Shown piece by piece: positions 18,860 to 29,701 of a stretch of DNA of 64,000 nt (its first letter is position 1; every line of letters begins with the position of its first letter). Under the pieces are notes generated by a model that had not been told where the DNA came from, ran no database searches, and worked only from the letters and a program-made list of their open reading frames with translations. The translations under genes were made by a program, and so were the position numbers. This DNA comes from Micromonosporaceae bacterium KJ-029 (GTDB lineage: Bacteria; Actinomycetota; Actinomycetes; Mycobacteriales; Micromonosporaceae). Location of the stretch: contig BIFP01000019.1 in the NCBI GenBank assembly GCA_005402585.1, positions 1 to 64,000 of the forward strand, given 5' to 3'.

Positions 18860-19597
18860 TCAGCCCTGGGTGTGCGCCTGCGTGGCGGCCAGCAGTTCGA
18901 TCAACTCGGCGCCCTCGGCCGGGCCGAGGGCCGCGAACGCGGGCGCGACGAGCCGGTCGGTCACCGCCTCGGCCCACAGCCGGCGCCGCACCAGCGGCCC
19001 GACCGGCGGGTACGGCGGCGGCCACCCGCAAGCCACCGCGCCACTCTCCCCCTCCGGGCCGGCCAGCACCGCCTCCAGCGGAGTCATCCCGCTGGCGCGT
19101 ACGGCGACCAGGTGGGCGCCGGTGAAGTGCTCCCGGAGCAGGCGCAGCCCGACGGCGACCCGGGCGCCCGGGGTTCGAGCGGGCGACGGCATGGCCCGCC
19201 ACGCCGCGAACAGCGGCATCCCGCTGGCGTCGGCCGCCGCGACGGCCCCTTCCAGCAGCACGGCCAGCCGGTCGACGTGGGGCAGGGCGGCCAGCCGCTC
19301 CTCGCCCCAACGGCAGCACTCGCCGAGGCTGGCGGCGGCCACCTCGGACGGCCGTACCGTGCGGGCAGCGGCGTCCCAGCCGTCGGCCACCGCGTCCGGG
19401 GCGATGAAGCCGATCGCGGCGGCCACCGTCTCGGCCCGTACCTCACCGAGTGCACCGGCCCGCCCGGTGATGTAGAAGGCCCAACCGGAGATGCCGAGCA
19501 GCCGGGCCCGGCGCAGCGTGGTGGGGCACCGGTTGTACGCCTCCCCGAGCGCCAGCACCGCCGGCTTGCTGGCCGTGGCCACCTGCTCCGGGGTCAT
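18860..19597 (-). CDS. SCO6745-like family protein
   Basis: A 245-residue soluble, mainly helical protein. The segment GWAFYITGRAGALGEV followed by AAIGFIAPDAVADGWDAA resembles the actinobacterial SCO6745 family, whose function is not known. There are no enzymatic motifs or membrane segments that I recognise. It is the last of three genes on the minus strand (after the metallo-hydrolase and the coiled-coil protein), 59 bases behind its neighbour. The family assignment is from memory of the pattern and should be treated as tentative. Confidence 0.6.
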   Translation of the reverse strand: MTPEQVATASKPAVLALGEAYNRCPTTLRRARLLGISGWAFYITGRAGALGEVRAETVAAAIGFIAPDAVADGWDAAARTVRPSEVAAASLGECCRWGEERLAALPHVDRLAVLLEGAVAAADASGMPLFAAWRAMPSPARTPGARVAVGLRLLREHFTGAHLVAVRASGMTPLEAVLAGPEGESGAVACGWPPPYPPVGPLVRRRLWAEAVTDRLVAPAFAALGPAEGAELIELLAATQAHTQG

Positions 19598-19656
19598 CCC
19601 GTCCCGCCCCAGGGGCCAGCCACGACGGATCCGGCCGAAGGTCCACCCATGACGGA

Positions 19657-20589
19657 TCAGTCTGCCGGTCCGGCGCTCGCGTCGGCATCCCCCTCTTCGG
19701 CGTCCAACGCCTCCATCGCGGCCTCGACCTCGCCGGTGCGCCGCCGGGCGGCGCTGGCGGCCCGTTCGGCCGCCCGGCGGGCCAACCGGGACCGGCTGAG
19801 TTCCTGCTCGGCGACGGCCCGGCGGCGTTCCAGCTCGGCCAGTTGCGTCTCGACGGCGTCCAGGCCGGCGACGCCGTCGCGCTCGGCCGCCACCGCGCCG
19901 GCGAGGTCCGTCTCGGCCCGGTCCTGGTCGGTACGGGCCCGCGTCAGTTCCTTCTCCAGTGCCTTGCGGCGGCGGGCCCGCTCGGCCCGAGCGGCCCGCT
20001 GCGCCTGTTCGGCGCGGAGCGCGCCCCGATCCTGCGGGCGTTCCCGGGTCGGCGCGAGCGGCGGCTCCTCCCCGCCGGTCACCAGACGCAGTTGCGGCCG
20101 GGGCACCTCGCCGAATCCGGCGTAGTGGGCGGGCCGCAGCAGCCGGCCGGAACGCACCTGCTCGGCCACCTCGGCGTCCGAGAGGGCCGCGTTCAGGGTC
20201 GCCTCGACCTCGGCCAGCGGCAGCTTCCCGGCCGACGGGGCCCCCTCGACGGTGGCGACGAGCCGGCGTACCTCGGCGACGAGTGCGCCGACCACGGCGC
20301 GGCGCTGCGCGGACAGCTCCCGCAGGCGCGGGCCGCGCAGCTCACGCTGGGCCGACCGCAGGGCCTCCGCCAGCTGCACCAGGTCGGCCACCAGCTCGGG
20401 CCGGTCGATGGCGAGCAGGTTGACCAGCCAGGCCGCCACCGTGGGCCGGCGCAGCCGGGCGATCTCCCGAGCGGAACGAGGGTCGCCGGCCCGGCGTGCT
20501 TCGGCGGCGGCGGCGTCCCGGGCGGCGACGAACCGGTCCGGCGGCGTGCGGTACAGCTGCTCGACGAGTGCGCGCGGGGGGTCGGGCAT
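19657..20589 (-). CDS. Arg/Ala-rich coiled-coil protein
   Basis: A 310-residue protein of unknown function found in actinobacteria. The N-terminal part contains the readable motif RRPTVAAWLVNLLA after a segment ALVEQLYRTPPDRFVAARDA. From about residue 190 to 305 it is a charged Arg/Ala/Glu-rich coiled coil (for example KALEKELTRARTDQDRAE). The ATG at 20589 comes four bases after the stop of the metallo-hydrolase gene, so the two are coupled. No signal peptide or membrane helix is visible. It may be structural or nucleic-acid associated, but this is only inferred from the charge pattern. Confidence 0.7.
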   Translation of the reverse strand: MPDPPRALVEQLYRTPPDRFVAARDAAAAEARRAGDPRSAREIARLRRPTVAAWLVNLLAIDRPELVADLVQLAEALRSAQRELRGPRLRELSAQRRAVVGALVAEVRRLVATVEGAPSAGKLPLAEVEATLNAALSDAEVAEQVRSGRLLRPAHYAGFGEVPRPQLRLVTGGEEPPLAPTRERPQDRGALRAEQAQRAARAERARRRKALEKELTRARTDQDRAETDLAGAVAAERDGVAGLDAVETQLAELERRRAVAEQELSRSRLARRAAERAASAARRRTGEVEAAMEALDAEEGDADASAGPAD

Positions 20590-20593
20590 CGAC

Positions 20594-21226
20594 TCAGCCG
20601 TCGATCCGGCTGCCCGGCTCCAGCCGTCGGTACTCACTGCCGGACAGGGCCGTGTACTGCCGGTCGAGCACGGCGTACCCGTTGGCGTTGAGCAGGGCGT
20701 CGTGCAGCGCGAAGACCCGGCGTGGGGCCACCGCGCGGATGAAGTCGACCACCTCGGAGAACTTCGACCAGGGCGCGTGGATCGGCGCGAAGAGGGTGTC
20801 GACCTGCACGTCGTCCGGGACGACGAGCGAGTCTCCCGGGTGGTAGACGATCTCGTTGATCAGGTAGCCGAGGTTGTCCACCACCGGAATGTCGGGGTGG
20901 ATCACCGCGTGCCGCCCGCCGTAGGTGCGTACCGAGACGCCGGCGGCGGTGAACGTCTCCCCGGACGTGACCGGGCGCAGCACCTCGGCCGCGTCGCCGA
21001 GCGTGCCGGCCAACGACGCCGGGGCGTGGATGACGAACGGGCGCCGTTCCAGCTGCCGGTTGACCGCCTCGACGTCGACGTGGTCCGGATGCTCGTGGGT
21101 GATCAGCACCGCGTCGGCCCCGTCCAGCGCCACTGCCGGGTCGCTGAACATTCCGGGATCGACGACCAGCACTCCCCCGTCGTGCTCGACCCGCAGGCAC
21201 GAGTGGGCGTACTTGGTGAGCCGCAT
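20594..21226 (-). CDS. Metallo-beta-lactamase-fold hydrolase (UlaG-like)
   Basis: A 210-residue hydrolase of the beta-lactamase superfamily 2 group. Metal ligands are visible in LITHEHPDHVDVEA (HxHxDH), HAVIHPD and YHPGDSL, and a final His in FALHDALL. The N-terminus MRLTKYAHSCLRVEHDGG is typical of the UlaG-like family that includes L-ascorbate-6-phosphate lactonase and many uncharacterised members. The ATG at 21226 has GGGAGG seven bases upstream, which decides it over an ATG five codons earlier. It leads the minus-strand set with the coiled-coil and SCO6745-like genes. Confidence 0.9.
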   Translation of the reverse strand: MRLTKYAHSCLRVEHDGGVLVVDPGMFSDPAVALDGADAVLITHEHPDHVDVEAVNRQLERRPFVIHAPASLAGTLGDAAEVLRPVTSGETFTAAGVSVRTYGGRHAVIHPDIPVVDNLGYLINEIVYHPGDSLVVPDDVQVDTLFAPIHAPWSKFSEVVDFIRAVAPRRVFALHDALLNANGYAVLDRQYTALSGSEYRRLEPGSRIDG

Positions 21227-21340
21227 CGTGATGCCTCCCATATCGAATCGTGACGTCCTCAGCGCAGTCTGCCGGAACCCGTGGGACCACGCGTGGCGTC
21301 TGAGCTATCACCCGCCGGGGTAGGCGAAAGGGGAACGGGG

Positions 21341-22333
21341 ATGCGAGTAGGAAGAGGCCGCCGGAACGGTACGGCGGCGATAGCGACACTGGTCGCGCTG
21401 CTGGTGCTCGCCGGCTGCGGCAGCAGCGGCAGCGACAGTGCGGGAACATCGGAGGCGGCAGGAGCCGAAGCGCCGGCCCAGGCGCCCGGCGCCGGGGCAC
21501 CCGCCCAGGACCAGGCCGGGGCTGGCGCGGCGACGGACACGCGGGTGGACCAGCGGGCGATCATCTACACCGGATCGATGCAGGTGAAGGTGGACGATGT
21601 GGAGAACGCCGCGCGCGAGGCCGCCGCCACGGCCACCCGGGCCGGTGGTTTCGTCGGGGGGGACCAGCGGCGCAGCGCCGCCGCCGACGCGGTGGCGGAG
21701 TTGCAGCTGCGGGTGCCGGCGGACCGGTTCTACGCGGTCGTGGAGGAGTTGGCGGGCCTCGGCCGCCAGGAACGCCGGCAGATCGACACCCAGGACGTCA
21801 CCGAGGAAACCATCGACCTCGACGCACGGATCGCCAGCCAGCGGGCCCGGGTGGAGAGCGCCCGACGGCTGCTCGCCCAGGCCAGCTCGATCGGCGACCT
21901 GATCAGCCTGGAGAACGAACTGGCCCGCCGGGAGGCCGACCTCGCCTCGCTGGAGGCGAAGAAGCGGCGGCTGGGCGACCTGACCGCGCTGTCCACGATC
22001 ACCGTCACCCTGGTCGGCCCGGACGCGAGCACCGCCGACGAGGAGAACCAGATCGGCTTCCTGGTCGGGCTGAGCGGCGGTTGGAGGGTCTTCCTGGCCT
22101 CGATGACCGTCCTGCTCACCGTGCTCGGGGCGGTACTGCCCTGGCTGCTGGTGTTCGGCGTACCGCTCGGGGCGTTGTGGTGGCTGAGCCGTCGGCGCCG
22201 CCGGAACCGGCCAGTGCCGGCGCTCGTCGCGCCCGTCGGCGCGCCGCAACCGCCGGGGGTCGGCGCACCGCCACCGCCACCGCCGGGGGTCAGCGCACCG
22301 CCGCCAGTGCCTGGAGCGCGGTCTGCACCATGA
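21341..22333 (+). CDS. DUF4349 lipoprotein
   Basis: A 330-residue surface-anchored protein. A signal peptide ends in the lipobox LVLAGC, so Cys is lipidated; an Ala/Gln/Pro-rich linker follows. The DUF4349 domain spans about residues 65-250, beginning RAIIYTGSMQVKV and including a coiled-coil stretch (IASQRARVESARRLLAQA). A C-terminal membrane helix (about 255-290) and a basic, Pro-rich tail follow, so both ends contact the membrane. The ATG at 21341 follows GGGGAACGGGG. The end overlaps the convergent M20 gene by 44 bases. The function of the family is unknown. Confidence 0.87.
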   Translation: MRVGRGRRNGTAAIATLVALLVLAGCGSSGSDSAGTSEAAGAEAPAQAPGAGAPAQDQAGAGAATDTRVDQRAIIYTGSMQVKVDDVENAAREAAATATRAGGFVGGDQRRSAAADAVAELQLRVPADRFYAVVEELAGLGRQERRQIDTQDVTEETIDLDARIASQRARVESARRLLAQASSIGDLISLENELARREADLASLEAKKRRLGDLTALSTITVTLVGPDASTADEENQIGFLVGLSGGWRVFLASMTVLLTVLGAVLPWLLVFGVPLGALWWLSRRRRRNRPVPALVAPVGAPQPPGVGAPPPPPPGVSAPPPVPGARSAP

Positions 22334-23549
22334 GCCGTACGCCCGCCGGGATGGCTCGTTCGTCGACGTCGAACGACGCCCGGTGCAGGTCGACGTTCGG
22401 CCCGGAGCGGCCGACCCCGAGCCTGGCCAGCGCGCCGGGGACGTACTCCAGGTACCAGGAGAAGTCCTCGCCGCCCATGCTCTGCGGGGTCTCCGCGACG
22501 CCCTCCGGGCCGAGCGCCGTGGTGGTGGCTGCGGTCAGCACCCGGATGGCCTGCGCGTCGTTGCAGACCGGCGGCCGTCCCCGCAGGTACTCCAGGTCGA
22601 CCGTGGCTCCGGTCGGGGCGATGACATCCCGGACCACCTGAGAAACGATCTTCGGGGCCATCTCCCAGGCGTCGCGGTCCATCACCCGTAGGGTGCCCGA
22701 GGCCGATGCCTCGGACGGGATGACGTTGTACCGGGTGCCGGCGGAGGCGTGGCCGAAGACCAGCAGCAGGCCGCTGTTCGCCGGCACCCGACGGCTGACC
22801 AGGGCGGGCACCTCGGTGATGAGCCGGCCGAGGGCGTCGACCAGGTCGACGGTCAGGTGCGGGCGGGCGGTGTGGCCACCCGGCCCGGTGAGCCGGACGG
22901 TGACGTTGTCGGCGGCCGCGGTGATCGGGCCGACCCGCAGGCCGACCTGGCCGACCGGCAGGTTCGGGTCGCAGTGCAGCGCGAAGATCTTCACCACGTC
23001 GTCGAGACCACCGGCCTCGATCACCTCCAGCGAGCCGCAGGGCAGGATCTCCTCGGCGGGCTGGAAGATCAGCCGGACCCGGCCCGGCAGCTCGCCCAGG
23101 TCGGCGAGCTGCGCGAGCAGCATGCCGACGCCGAGCATGACCGTGGTGTGCACGTCGTGGCCGCAGGCGTGGCAGACGCCGTCCACCGTGGAGCGGTACG
23201 GCACGTCCTTGACGTCGGTCAACGGCAGCGCGTCGATGTCGGCGCGGAGCGCGATCACCGGGCCGTCCGGGCGGCCGTTGATGTCACAGAGGACGCCGTT
23301 GCCCTTGGGCAGCAGCCGCGGGTTGAGCCCGGCCAGGGAGAGTTCCCGGGCGATCAGCGCGGCGGTCTCGAACTCCTCGCCGGACAGCTCAGGGTGTGAG
23401 TGGATGTGACGGCGGGTGGCGACCAGGCCCGGTACCCGGAGGGCGAGCAGGTGGTCCAGCTCGAAGGGCAGGGGTTGGGCACCGGAGGGCGCCTCCGGCC
23501 AGGACGGCGCCAGCTGGTTGCCGGTCGGCATCGTCAACGCACTCGTCAC
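22290..23549 (-). CDS. M20 family amidohydrolase
   Basis: A zinc-dependent amidohydrolase or N-acyl amino acid hydrolase (M20D). Landmarks in order are RRHIHSHPELSGEEFE, LRADIDALPLTD, DGVCHACGHDVHTT (metal ligands Cys/His), IFQPAEEILP with the catalytic Glu pair, and MGGEDFSWYLE. It should remove an acyl or indole-type group from an amino acid; the substrate is not predictable. The GTG at 23549 gives the usual N-terminus. However, the frame stays open to an ATG at 23735 with a perfect AGGAGGTGA site, adding 62 residues with atypical codon use, so the true start is open. Confidence 0.88.
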   Translation of the reverse strand: MTSALTMPTGNQLAPSWPEAPSGAQPLPFELDHLLALRVPGLVATRRHIHSHPELSGEEFETAALIARELSLAGLNPRLLPKGNGVLCDINGRPDGPVIALRADIDALPLTDVKDVPYRSTVDGVCHACGHDVHTTVMLGVGMLLAQLADLGELPGRVRLIFQPAEEILPCGSLEVIEAGGLDDVVKIFALHCDPNLPVGQVGLRVGPITAAADNVTVRLTGPGGHTARPHLTVDLVDALGRLITEVPALVSRRVPANSGLLLVFGHASAGTRYNVIPSEASASGTLRVMDRDAWEMAPKIVSQVVRDVIAPTGATVDLEYLRGRPPVCNDAQAIRVLTAATTTALGPEGVAETPQSMGGEDFSWYLEYVPGALARLGVGRSGPNVDLHRASFDVDERAIPAGVRLMVQTALQALAAVR

Positions 23550-24007
23550 GTCGAATTCTTCTCGATCACTAGAAATGGATGGATCATCGGGAACAGCAGA
23601 CAGGGTAGACCCCCGACGGTAACGCTGCGCAACCTCGTTCCGGTGATGATCAGACCGCACAGCGTCACGTATGCCCTGTTGGGAGCGCCCGTGGGTGAGC
23701 GGGACAGCAGGTAGATCACGGTCGAACGCCGTCATCCGCCCCTCACCTCCTACAACGCGTAACCGGGTAATCGGACTCAGGATTCTCTCCGAAACCATCG
23801 CCGTCGTTCCGAATTGTCGCATTAGTCACGCCGATTAACTGACGGTACGACAATTACCCGACCACTCCTGGCAACGGGCACCCGAGGACGTTCACACGTC
23901 CGACCTGTCCACGACCGCACACGGTGTGCGTCACGAGATCACCCCGGCTGGCGGAGTACCCGGGTCAGGCTTACCGACACCCTCCGCGCCCCGGTGGCCC
24001 GGTGGGC
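23550..24007. other. Intergenic region with SD-led extension and 8-bp dyad
   Basis: Between the mutase stop and the amidohydrolase. It holds, on the minus strand, AGGAGGTGA before an ATG at 23735 in phase with the amidohydrolase, and a possible promoter TTGCGC-N19-TACCCT inside that extension. A perfect dyad AATTGTCG (23812-23819) / CGACAATT (23848-23855) could be an operator. Small hairpins GGACGT-TCAC-ACGTCC and GCACAC-G-GTGTGC (about 23887-23930) follow the mutase end. GC content is lower than in flanking genes. Confidence 0.55.
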
Positions 24008-25591
<1,584 letters not shown>

Positions 25592-25745
25592 CACCGGATG
25601 GTAGGACGATCGGGCCGGTTGCCGGGTGAGGGATACCGCACACCGGCGGCCGACGACGAGAGGTGAGGGCCTGCACACGTACCGTCGAGTACGGGAAACG
25701 CCCGCCGCGCCGGCTTTCGCATCGGGCGTCTGAACCAGCAAGATA

Positions 25746-25768
25746 GGGGGGTTGTGTCCCAGCCCCCC
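25746..25768 (+). promoter_or_regulatory. G6/C6 hairpin upstream of the kinase gene
   Basis: GGGGGG (25746-25751) can pair with CCCCCC (25763-25768) across an 11-base loop, 23 bases before the GTG. It could act as an attenuator or a structured 5' end. No function is proven. Confidence 0.45.
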
Positions 25769-25791
25769 TCGATTCCCCCGGTGGCTTTTCT

Positions 25792-27873
25792 GTGACTCAG
25801 ATCCCGACGTGGAGCGGCGGACCAGTCAGCATCCCCACCAACGGACGCGCGACACCCGGCACCGTCATCGGTGACCGATACTCGTTGCGCTCCGCGGTGG
25901 GCAACGGTGGCATGGGTACGGTCTGGCGGGCCACAGACACACTTCTGCGCCGTGACGTGGCGGTCAAGGAGGTCGTCCTCCCGCCGGGCCTGGCCCCGAG
26001 CGACCGCGACGCGATGTACGAACGCACCTTGCGCGAGGCCCGCGCCGCCGCCGCCATCGCCCACCCGGCGGTGGTGCAGGTGTACGACGTGGTCACCGAG
26101 GCCGGCCGCCCGTGGATCGTGATGGAGTTGCTCGACGCCCGCAGCCTCGCCGACATGGTGATCGAGGACGGGCCGGTCGCCCAGCGGGTGGTCGCCAAGA
26201 TCGGGATCGCGCTGCTCGGCGCGCTGGAGGTGGCCCATGCCATCGGTGTGCTGCACCGCGACGTCAAGCCCGCCAACGTGCTGATCAGCTCCGACGGGCG
26301 CTGCGTGCTGACCGACTTCGGGGTGGCCCGGATGCCCACCGACGTTCAGCTCACCACGCCCGGCATGGTGCTCGGCTCACCGCACTTCATCTCGCCCGAG
26401 CGGGCCATGGGGCAGGAGTTCGGCCCACCCAGCGACCTGTTCTCGCTGGGTGTGACGCTCTACACCGCGGTGGAGGGCCGGCCGCCGTTCGACCGCGGCG
26501 ACCCGATCGAGACCATGCACGCGGTGGTGGAGGACCCGCCGGCCCCGCCGCAGCGCAGCGGCCCGCTGACCCGGGTGCTGATGGGCCTGCTGGAAAAGGA
26601 CCCGGCCCGCCGGCTCGACGTGCACACCGCCCGGGCCATGCTGCGTGAGCTGCTCGCCGGGCCGCTGAGCAGCACCGCCGCCGCGGTCAACTCGATGACC
26701 GACCCGTACTCGGTGGTGCCCGTTCCGCAGCCCGCGCCGGTCACCGCGCCGGCCGCACCGGCGAAGGCCAAGCCGTCCGGGGAGATCGGCGGCCGGGCGA
26801 TGCTCGCCCCCGGCGAGTCGCTGACCGACCGGCTGGCCGCGCTGCGCCGGGGTGAGCGCCCCGCTCAGGCCGCCCCCGCCACCGCCGCCTCGATGGAGGA
26901 CACCAGCGCCGACGCGCTGGCCCGCCCGTCGCAGCAGGGTGCCGCCACGTCCCCGCCGGTCGCCCGCACCTACGGCAGCGCCGACGCCACCCAGCGGATC
27001 GGGGCGGACGCCACCCAGCGGATCGGCGCCGACGCGACCCAACGGATCGGCGCGGACGCGACCCAACGGATCGGGTCCGACGCCACCCAGCGGATCGGGG
27101 CCGGCGCGGCCGGGCCGTACGGCTTCGGTGGGCAGCCGGAGGCGACCCAGCAGCTCGGCGGCTACGGCGGCCAGTGGGCACCGGCGCCCCACCAGCCGTA
27201 CGGCGCGCCGCCCGCGGCCCCCGGCGGCAGCCCGCTCGACCGGGCGAAGGCGGCCGGCACCCGCCTGGTCGACACCGTGAAGGGCTGGCCGCGCAAGGTG
27301 CAGCTGGCCGCGGCCGGCGGCCTCGCCCTCGTCCTGGTGATCGGTGCGGTGGCGCTCTCCGGTGGCGGCGACCCGCCACCCACCACCCCGGTCGCCGATC
27401 CGTCCACCACCGCCGAGGAAGGCCCCGCCATCGAGATGCAGGAGCACTCCGGGCGCGGGGTGCGGGTGATGGTCCCCAAGGGCTGGAAGAAGGCCACCGG
27501 CGGCGTCTACGTCGACTACACCGACCCGGAGAACGACGGCCGCCGGGTGCGCATCCTCAACGAGAAGTGGTCCACGACCTCGGTCCGTTGGGCGGAGGTC
27601 GCCGAGAACGGCCTGCGGACCCGGTCGACCTCCTGCGTCAAGCCGTACACACAGATCGCGATGGAGGAGAAGGAACTCGCCGGCAAGCCGTCGGCCGAGT
27701 TCGAGTACACCTGTGGCGACGGCGACACCATGCGGCACGGCGTGTGGCACGGGGTGGTCCACGACGGGCGGGTCTACTCCTTCTACCTCACCTCCACCGA
27801 CGCCCAGTTCGAGGAGAGCAGGCCGATCTACGAGCAGATGGTCAAGTCGTTCCAGCTCACCGCCGCAGGCTGA
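25792..27873 (+). CDS. Membrane serine/threonine protein kinase with TQRI array
   Basis: A 693-residue Hanks-type kinase. The catalytic domain (about residues 23-285) has [11 protein letters not shown] as glycine loop, the ATP Lys in [18 protein letters not shown] and DFGVARM, all intact. A ~200-residue cytosolic linker carries five tandem DATQRIG units (residues 397-436) and a later TQQL. A single membrane helix (about 503-523) leads to a ~165-residue outer domain without PASTA repeats, containing [14 protein letters not shown] and two Cys ([16 protein letters not shown]) that could form a disulfide. It starts with GTG. The phosphohexomutase follows 48 bases later. It probably senses an envelope signal; ligand unknown. 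Confidence 0.93.
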   Translation: MTQIPTWSGGPVSIPTNGRATPGTVIGDRYSLRSAVGNGGMGTVWRATDTLLRRDVAVKEVVLPPGLAPSDRDAMYERTLREARAAAAIAHPAVVQVYDVVTEAGRPWIVMELLDARSLADMVIEDGPVAQRVVAKIGIALLGALEVAHAIGVLHRDVKPANVLISSDGRCVLTDFGVARMPTDVQLTTPGMVLGSPHFISPERAMGQEFGPPSDLFSLGVTLYTAVEGRPPFDRGDPIETMHAVVEDPPAPPQRSGPLTRVLMGLLEKDPARRLDVHTARAMLRELLAGPLSSTAAAVNSMTDPYSVVPVPQPAPVTAPAAPAKAKPSGEIGGRAMLAPGESLTDRLAALRRGERPAQAAPATAASMEDTSADALARPSQQGAATSPPVARTYGSADATQRIGADATQRIGADATQRIGADATQRIGSDATQRIGAGAAGPYGFGGQPEATQQLGGYGGQWAPAPHQPYGAPPAAPGGSPLDRAKAAGTRLVDTVKGWPRKVQLAAAGGLALVLVIGAVALSGGGDPPPTTPVADPSTTAEEGPAIEMQEHSGRGVRVMVPKGWKKATGGVYVDYTDPENDGRRVRILNEKWSTTSVRWAEVAENGLRTRSTSCVKPYTQIAMEEKELAGKPSAEFEYTCGDGDTMRHGVWHGVVHDGRVYSFYLTSTDAQFEESRPIYEQMVKSFQLTAAG
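26980..27099 (+). repeat. 24-bp in-frame tandem repeat (five units)
   Basis: Five consecutive 24-base units within the kinase linker, each encoding A/S-D-A-T-Q-R-I-G. The units differ mostly at silent positions (gccacc versus gcgacc, cagcgg versus caacgg), so the protein sequence seems conserved by selection or by gene conversion. Confidence 0.93.
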
Positions 27874-27921
27874 GCCGGGGGACGCGTCCGGGGTGATCCG
27901 CCGCCGTGCTATCAAGGGGCA

Positions 27922-29586
27922 ATGGCGGCGGACACCACTGACATCGACACCATTCGCGAGCTGGCCGAGCGCTGGCTCGCCGACGACCCCGACCCGGCCG
28001 ACCGGGCGGAGCTGCGGGCGGTGCTCGATCAACTCCCTGCCAGCGCGCCGGAGCTGGCCGACCGGTTCGCCGGGCCGCTGACCTTCGGCACGGCGGGGCT
28101 GCGCGGGCCGCTGCGGGCCGGCCCCAACGGGATGAACCTCGCGGTGGTCACCCAGGCCGCCGCCGGGCTGGTCGCCTGGCTCGCGGCCGAGGGCGGCACC
28201 GGCCCGCTGGTGATCGGGTACGACGCCCGGCGCGGCTCCCGCGAGTTCGCCGAGCAGACCGCCCGGGTGGCCACCGGGGCGGGACGGCCGGCCCTGCTGC
28301 TCCCCCGCCCGCTGCCCACCCCCGTGCTCGCGTACGCGGTGCGGCATCTGGGGGCCGTCGCCGGGGTGATGGTGACCGCGAGCCACAACCCGCCCCAGGA
28401 CAACGGCTACAAGGTGTACCTCGGCGCCGAGTTGGGCGGGGAACTGGGCGCCGGGGCGCAGATCGTGCCGCCGGCCGACGCCGGCATTGAGGCCGCCATC
28501 CGCGCGGTCGGCCCGCTGGCCGAGGTGCCGCTCGGCCCTGCCGGACAGGTGCTCGGCGACGAACTGGTCGCCTCGTACGTGGCGCGGGCGGTGGAGGTCG
28601 TCCTGCCCGGCGGTCCCCGGGACCTGACCGTGGCGTACACCCCGCTGCACGGCGTCGGTGCGGCCGTGCTCACTGCGGCCTTCGCCCGGGCCGGCTTCCC
28701 GGTGCCGGGCGTGGTGCCGGACCAGGCGGAGCCGGACCCGGACTTCCCCACCGTGAGCTTCCCCAACCCGGAGGAGCCGGGCGCGGTGGACCTGCTGGTC
28801 GCGCTCGCCGAGTCCACCGGTGCGGACCTCGCCATCGCCAACGACCCGGACGCCGACCGGTGCGCGGTCGCGGTGCGGGACGGGTCGGGCTGGCGGATGC
28901 TGCGCGGGGACGAGGTGGGCGTACTGCTCGCCGACCACCTGATGCGGCGGGGCGTGACCGGCCTGTACGCCACCACCATCGTCTCCTCGTCGCTGCTGCG
29001 CGCGATGTGCGCCGCGCGGGGCCTGCCATACGACGAGACGCTGACCGGGTTCAAGTGGATCGTCCGGGCCGGCGGCGGGGCCGAGCCGCTGGTGTTCGGC
29101 TACGAGGAGGCGCTCGGCTACTGCGTCGCCCCGGACCACGTCCGGGACAAGGACGGCATCACCGCCGCGCTGACCGTGGCCGAGCTGGCCGCCGGCCTCA
29201 AGGTCCACGGCCGTACGCTCACCGACCGGCTGGACGAGCTGGCCGCCGAGTTCGGGGTGCACCACACCGACCAACTCTCGGTACGCGTCGACGACCTGCG
29301 GCTGATCGCCGACGCGATGGCCCGGATCCGGGCCGCCACCCCGACCACGCTGCTCGGGCAGCCGGTCACCACGGCACAGGACCTGCTACCCGACGCGGAT
29401 GTGGTGATCCTGCGCACCGAGGGGGCCCGGGTGGTGATCCGCCCCTCCGGCACCGAGCCGAAGCTCAAGGCGTACCTGGAGGTGGTGGAACCGGTGACGG
29501 ACGGCGACGTCGCGGCGGCGCGTTCACGCGCGGCGGTGGCGGTTTCGGCGCTCCGCACCGAAATCGCCACCGCCCTCGGCGTGTAA
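27922..29586 (+). CDS. Phosphohexomutase (PGM/PMM family)
   Basis: A 554-residue alpha-D-phosphohexomutase interconverting hexose 1- and 6-phosphates for glycogen, trehalose or cell-envelope sugars. The phosphoserine loop is TASHNPPQDNGYKVY (Ser near residue 152), the metal loop NDPDADRCAVA, the sugar-specificity loop FGYEEALGY, and the phosphate-binding loop RPSGTEPKLKAY. The N-terminus has TFGTAGLRGPL. The length and GYEEALGY fit the PgmB/ManB group of actinobacteria. Its TAA stop lies inside a dispersed repeat (29581-29638). It follows the kinase gene closely and may be co-transcribed with it. Confidence 0.93.
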   Translation: MAADTTDIDTIRELAERWLADDPDPADRAELRAVLDQLPASAPELADRFAGPLTFGTAGLRGPLRAGPNGMNLAVVTQAAAGLVAWLAAEGGTGPLVIGYDARRGSREFAEQTARVATGAGRPALLLPRPLPTPVLAYAVRHLGAVAGVMVTASHNPPQDNGYKVYLGAELGGELGAGAQIVPPADAGIEAAIRAVGPLAEVPLGPAGQVLGDELVASYVARAVEVVLPGGPRDLTVAYTPLHGVGAAVLTAAFARAGFPVPGVVPDQAEPDPDFPTVSFPNPEEPGAVDLLVALAESTGADLAIANDPDADRCAVAVRDGSGWRMLRGDEVGVLLADHLMRRGVTGLYATTIVSSSLLRAMCAARGLPYDETLTGFKWIVRAGGGAEPLVFGYEEALGYCVAPDHVRDKDGITAALTVAELAAGLKVHGRTLTDRLDELAAEFGVHHTDQLSVRVDDLRLIADAMARIRAATPTTLLGQPVTTAQDLLPDADVVILRTEGARVVIRPSGTEPKLKAYLEVVEPVTDGDVAAARSRAAVAVSALRTEIATALGV

Positions 29587-29638
29587 GGAAGGGCCCCCTG
29601 TTAACGCCTCCTGTATAGGAAGGGTCCCCTATTAACAG
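29581..29638 (+). repeat. 58-nt dispersed intergenic repeat, copy 2
   Basis: Same length and layout as copy 1 (6586-6643): GTGTAAGG at its start, two GGGGCCCC/GTTAAC half-units with a 31-base period. The first 29 bases are identical to copy 1. Here the repeat's own GTGTAA supplies the last Val codon and TAA stop of the phosphohexomutase. It again lies between convergent genes. Confidence 0.9.
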
Positions 29639-29701
29639 CACTCGGGGCGGGAACCCGGCACGGCGATGAGGGGAGGCCGGGGGTCGAGGCAGGGGGCGCT
29701 G

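Noticed and set aside
26980..27099. CRISPR-like repeat array
   Set aside because: Unit of 24 bp without spacers and fully in frame inside the kinase gene.
26377..29274. Long minus-strand frame across the kinase and phosphohexomutase genes
   Set aside because: It crosses two well supported genes on the other strand and has no recognisable domain.
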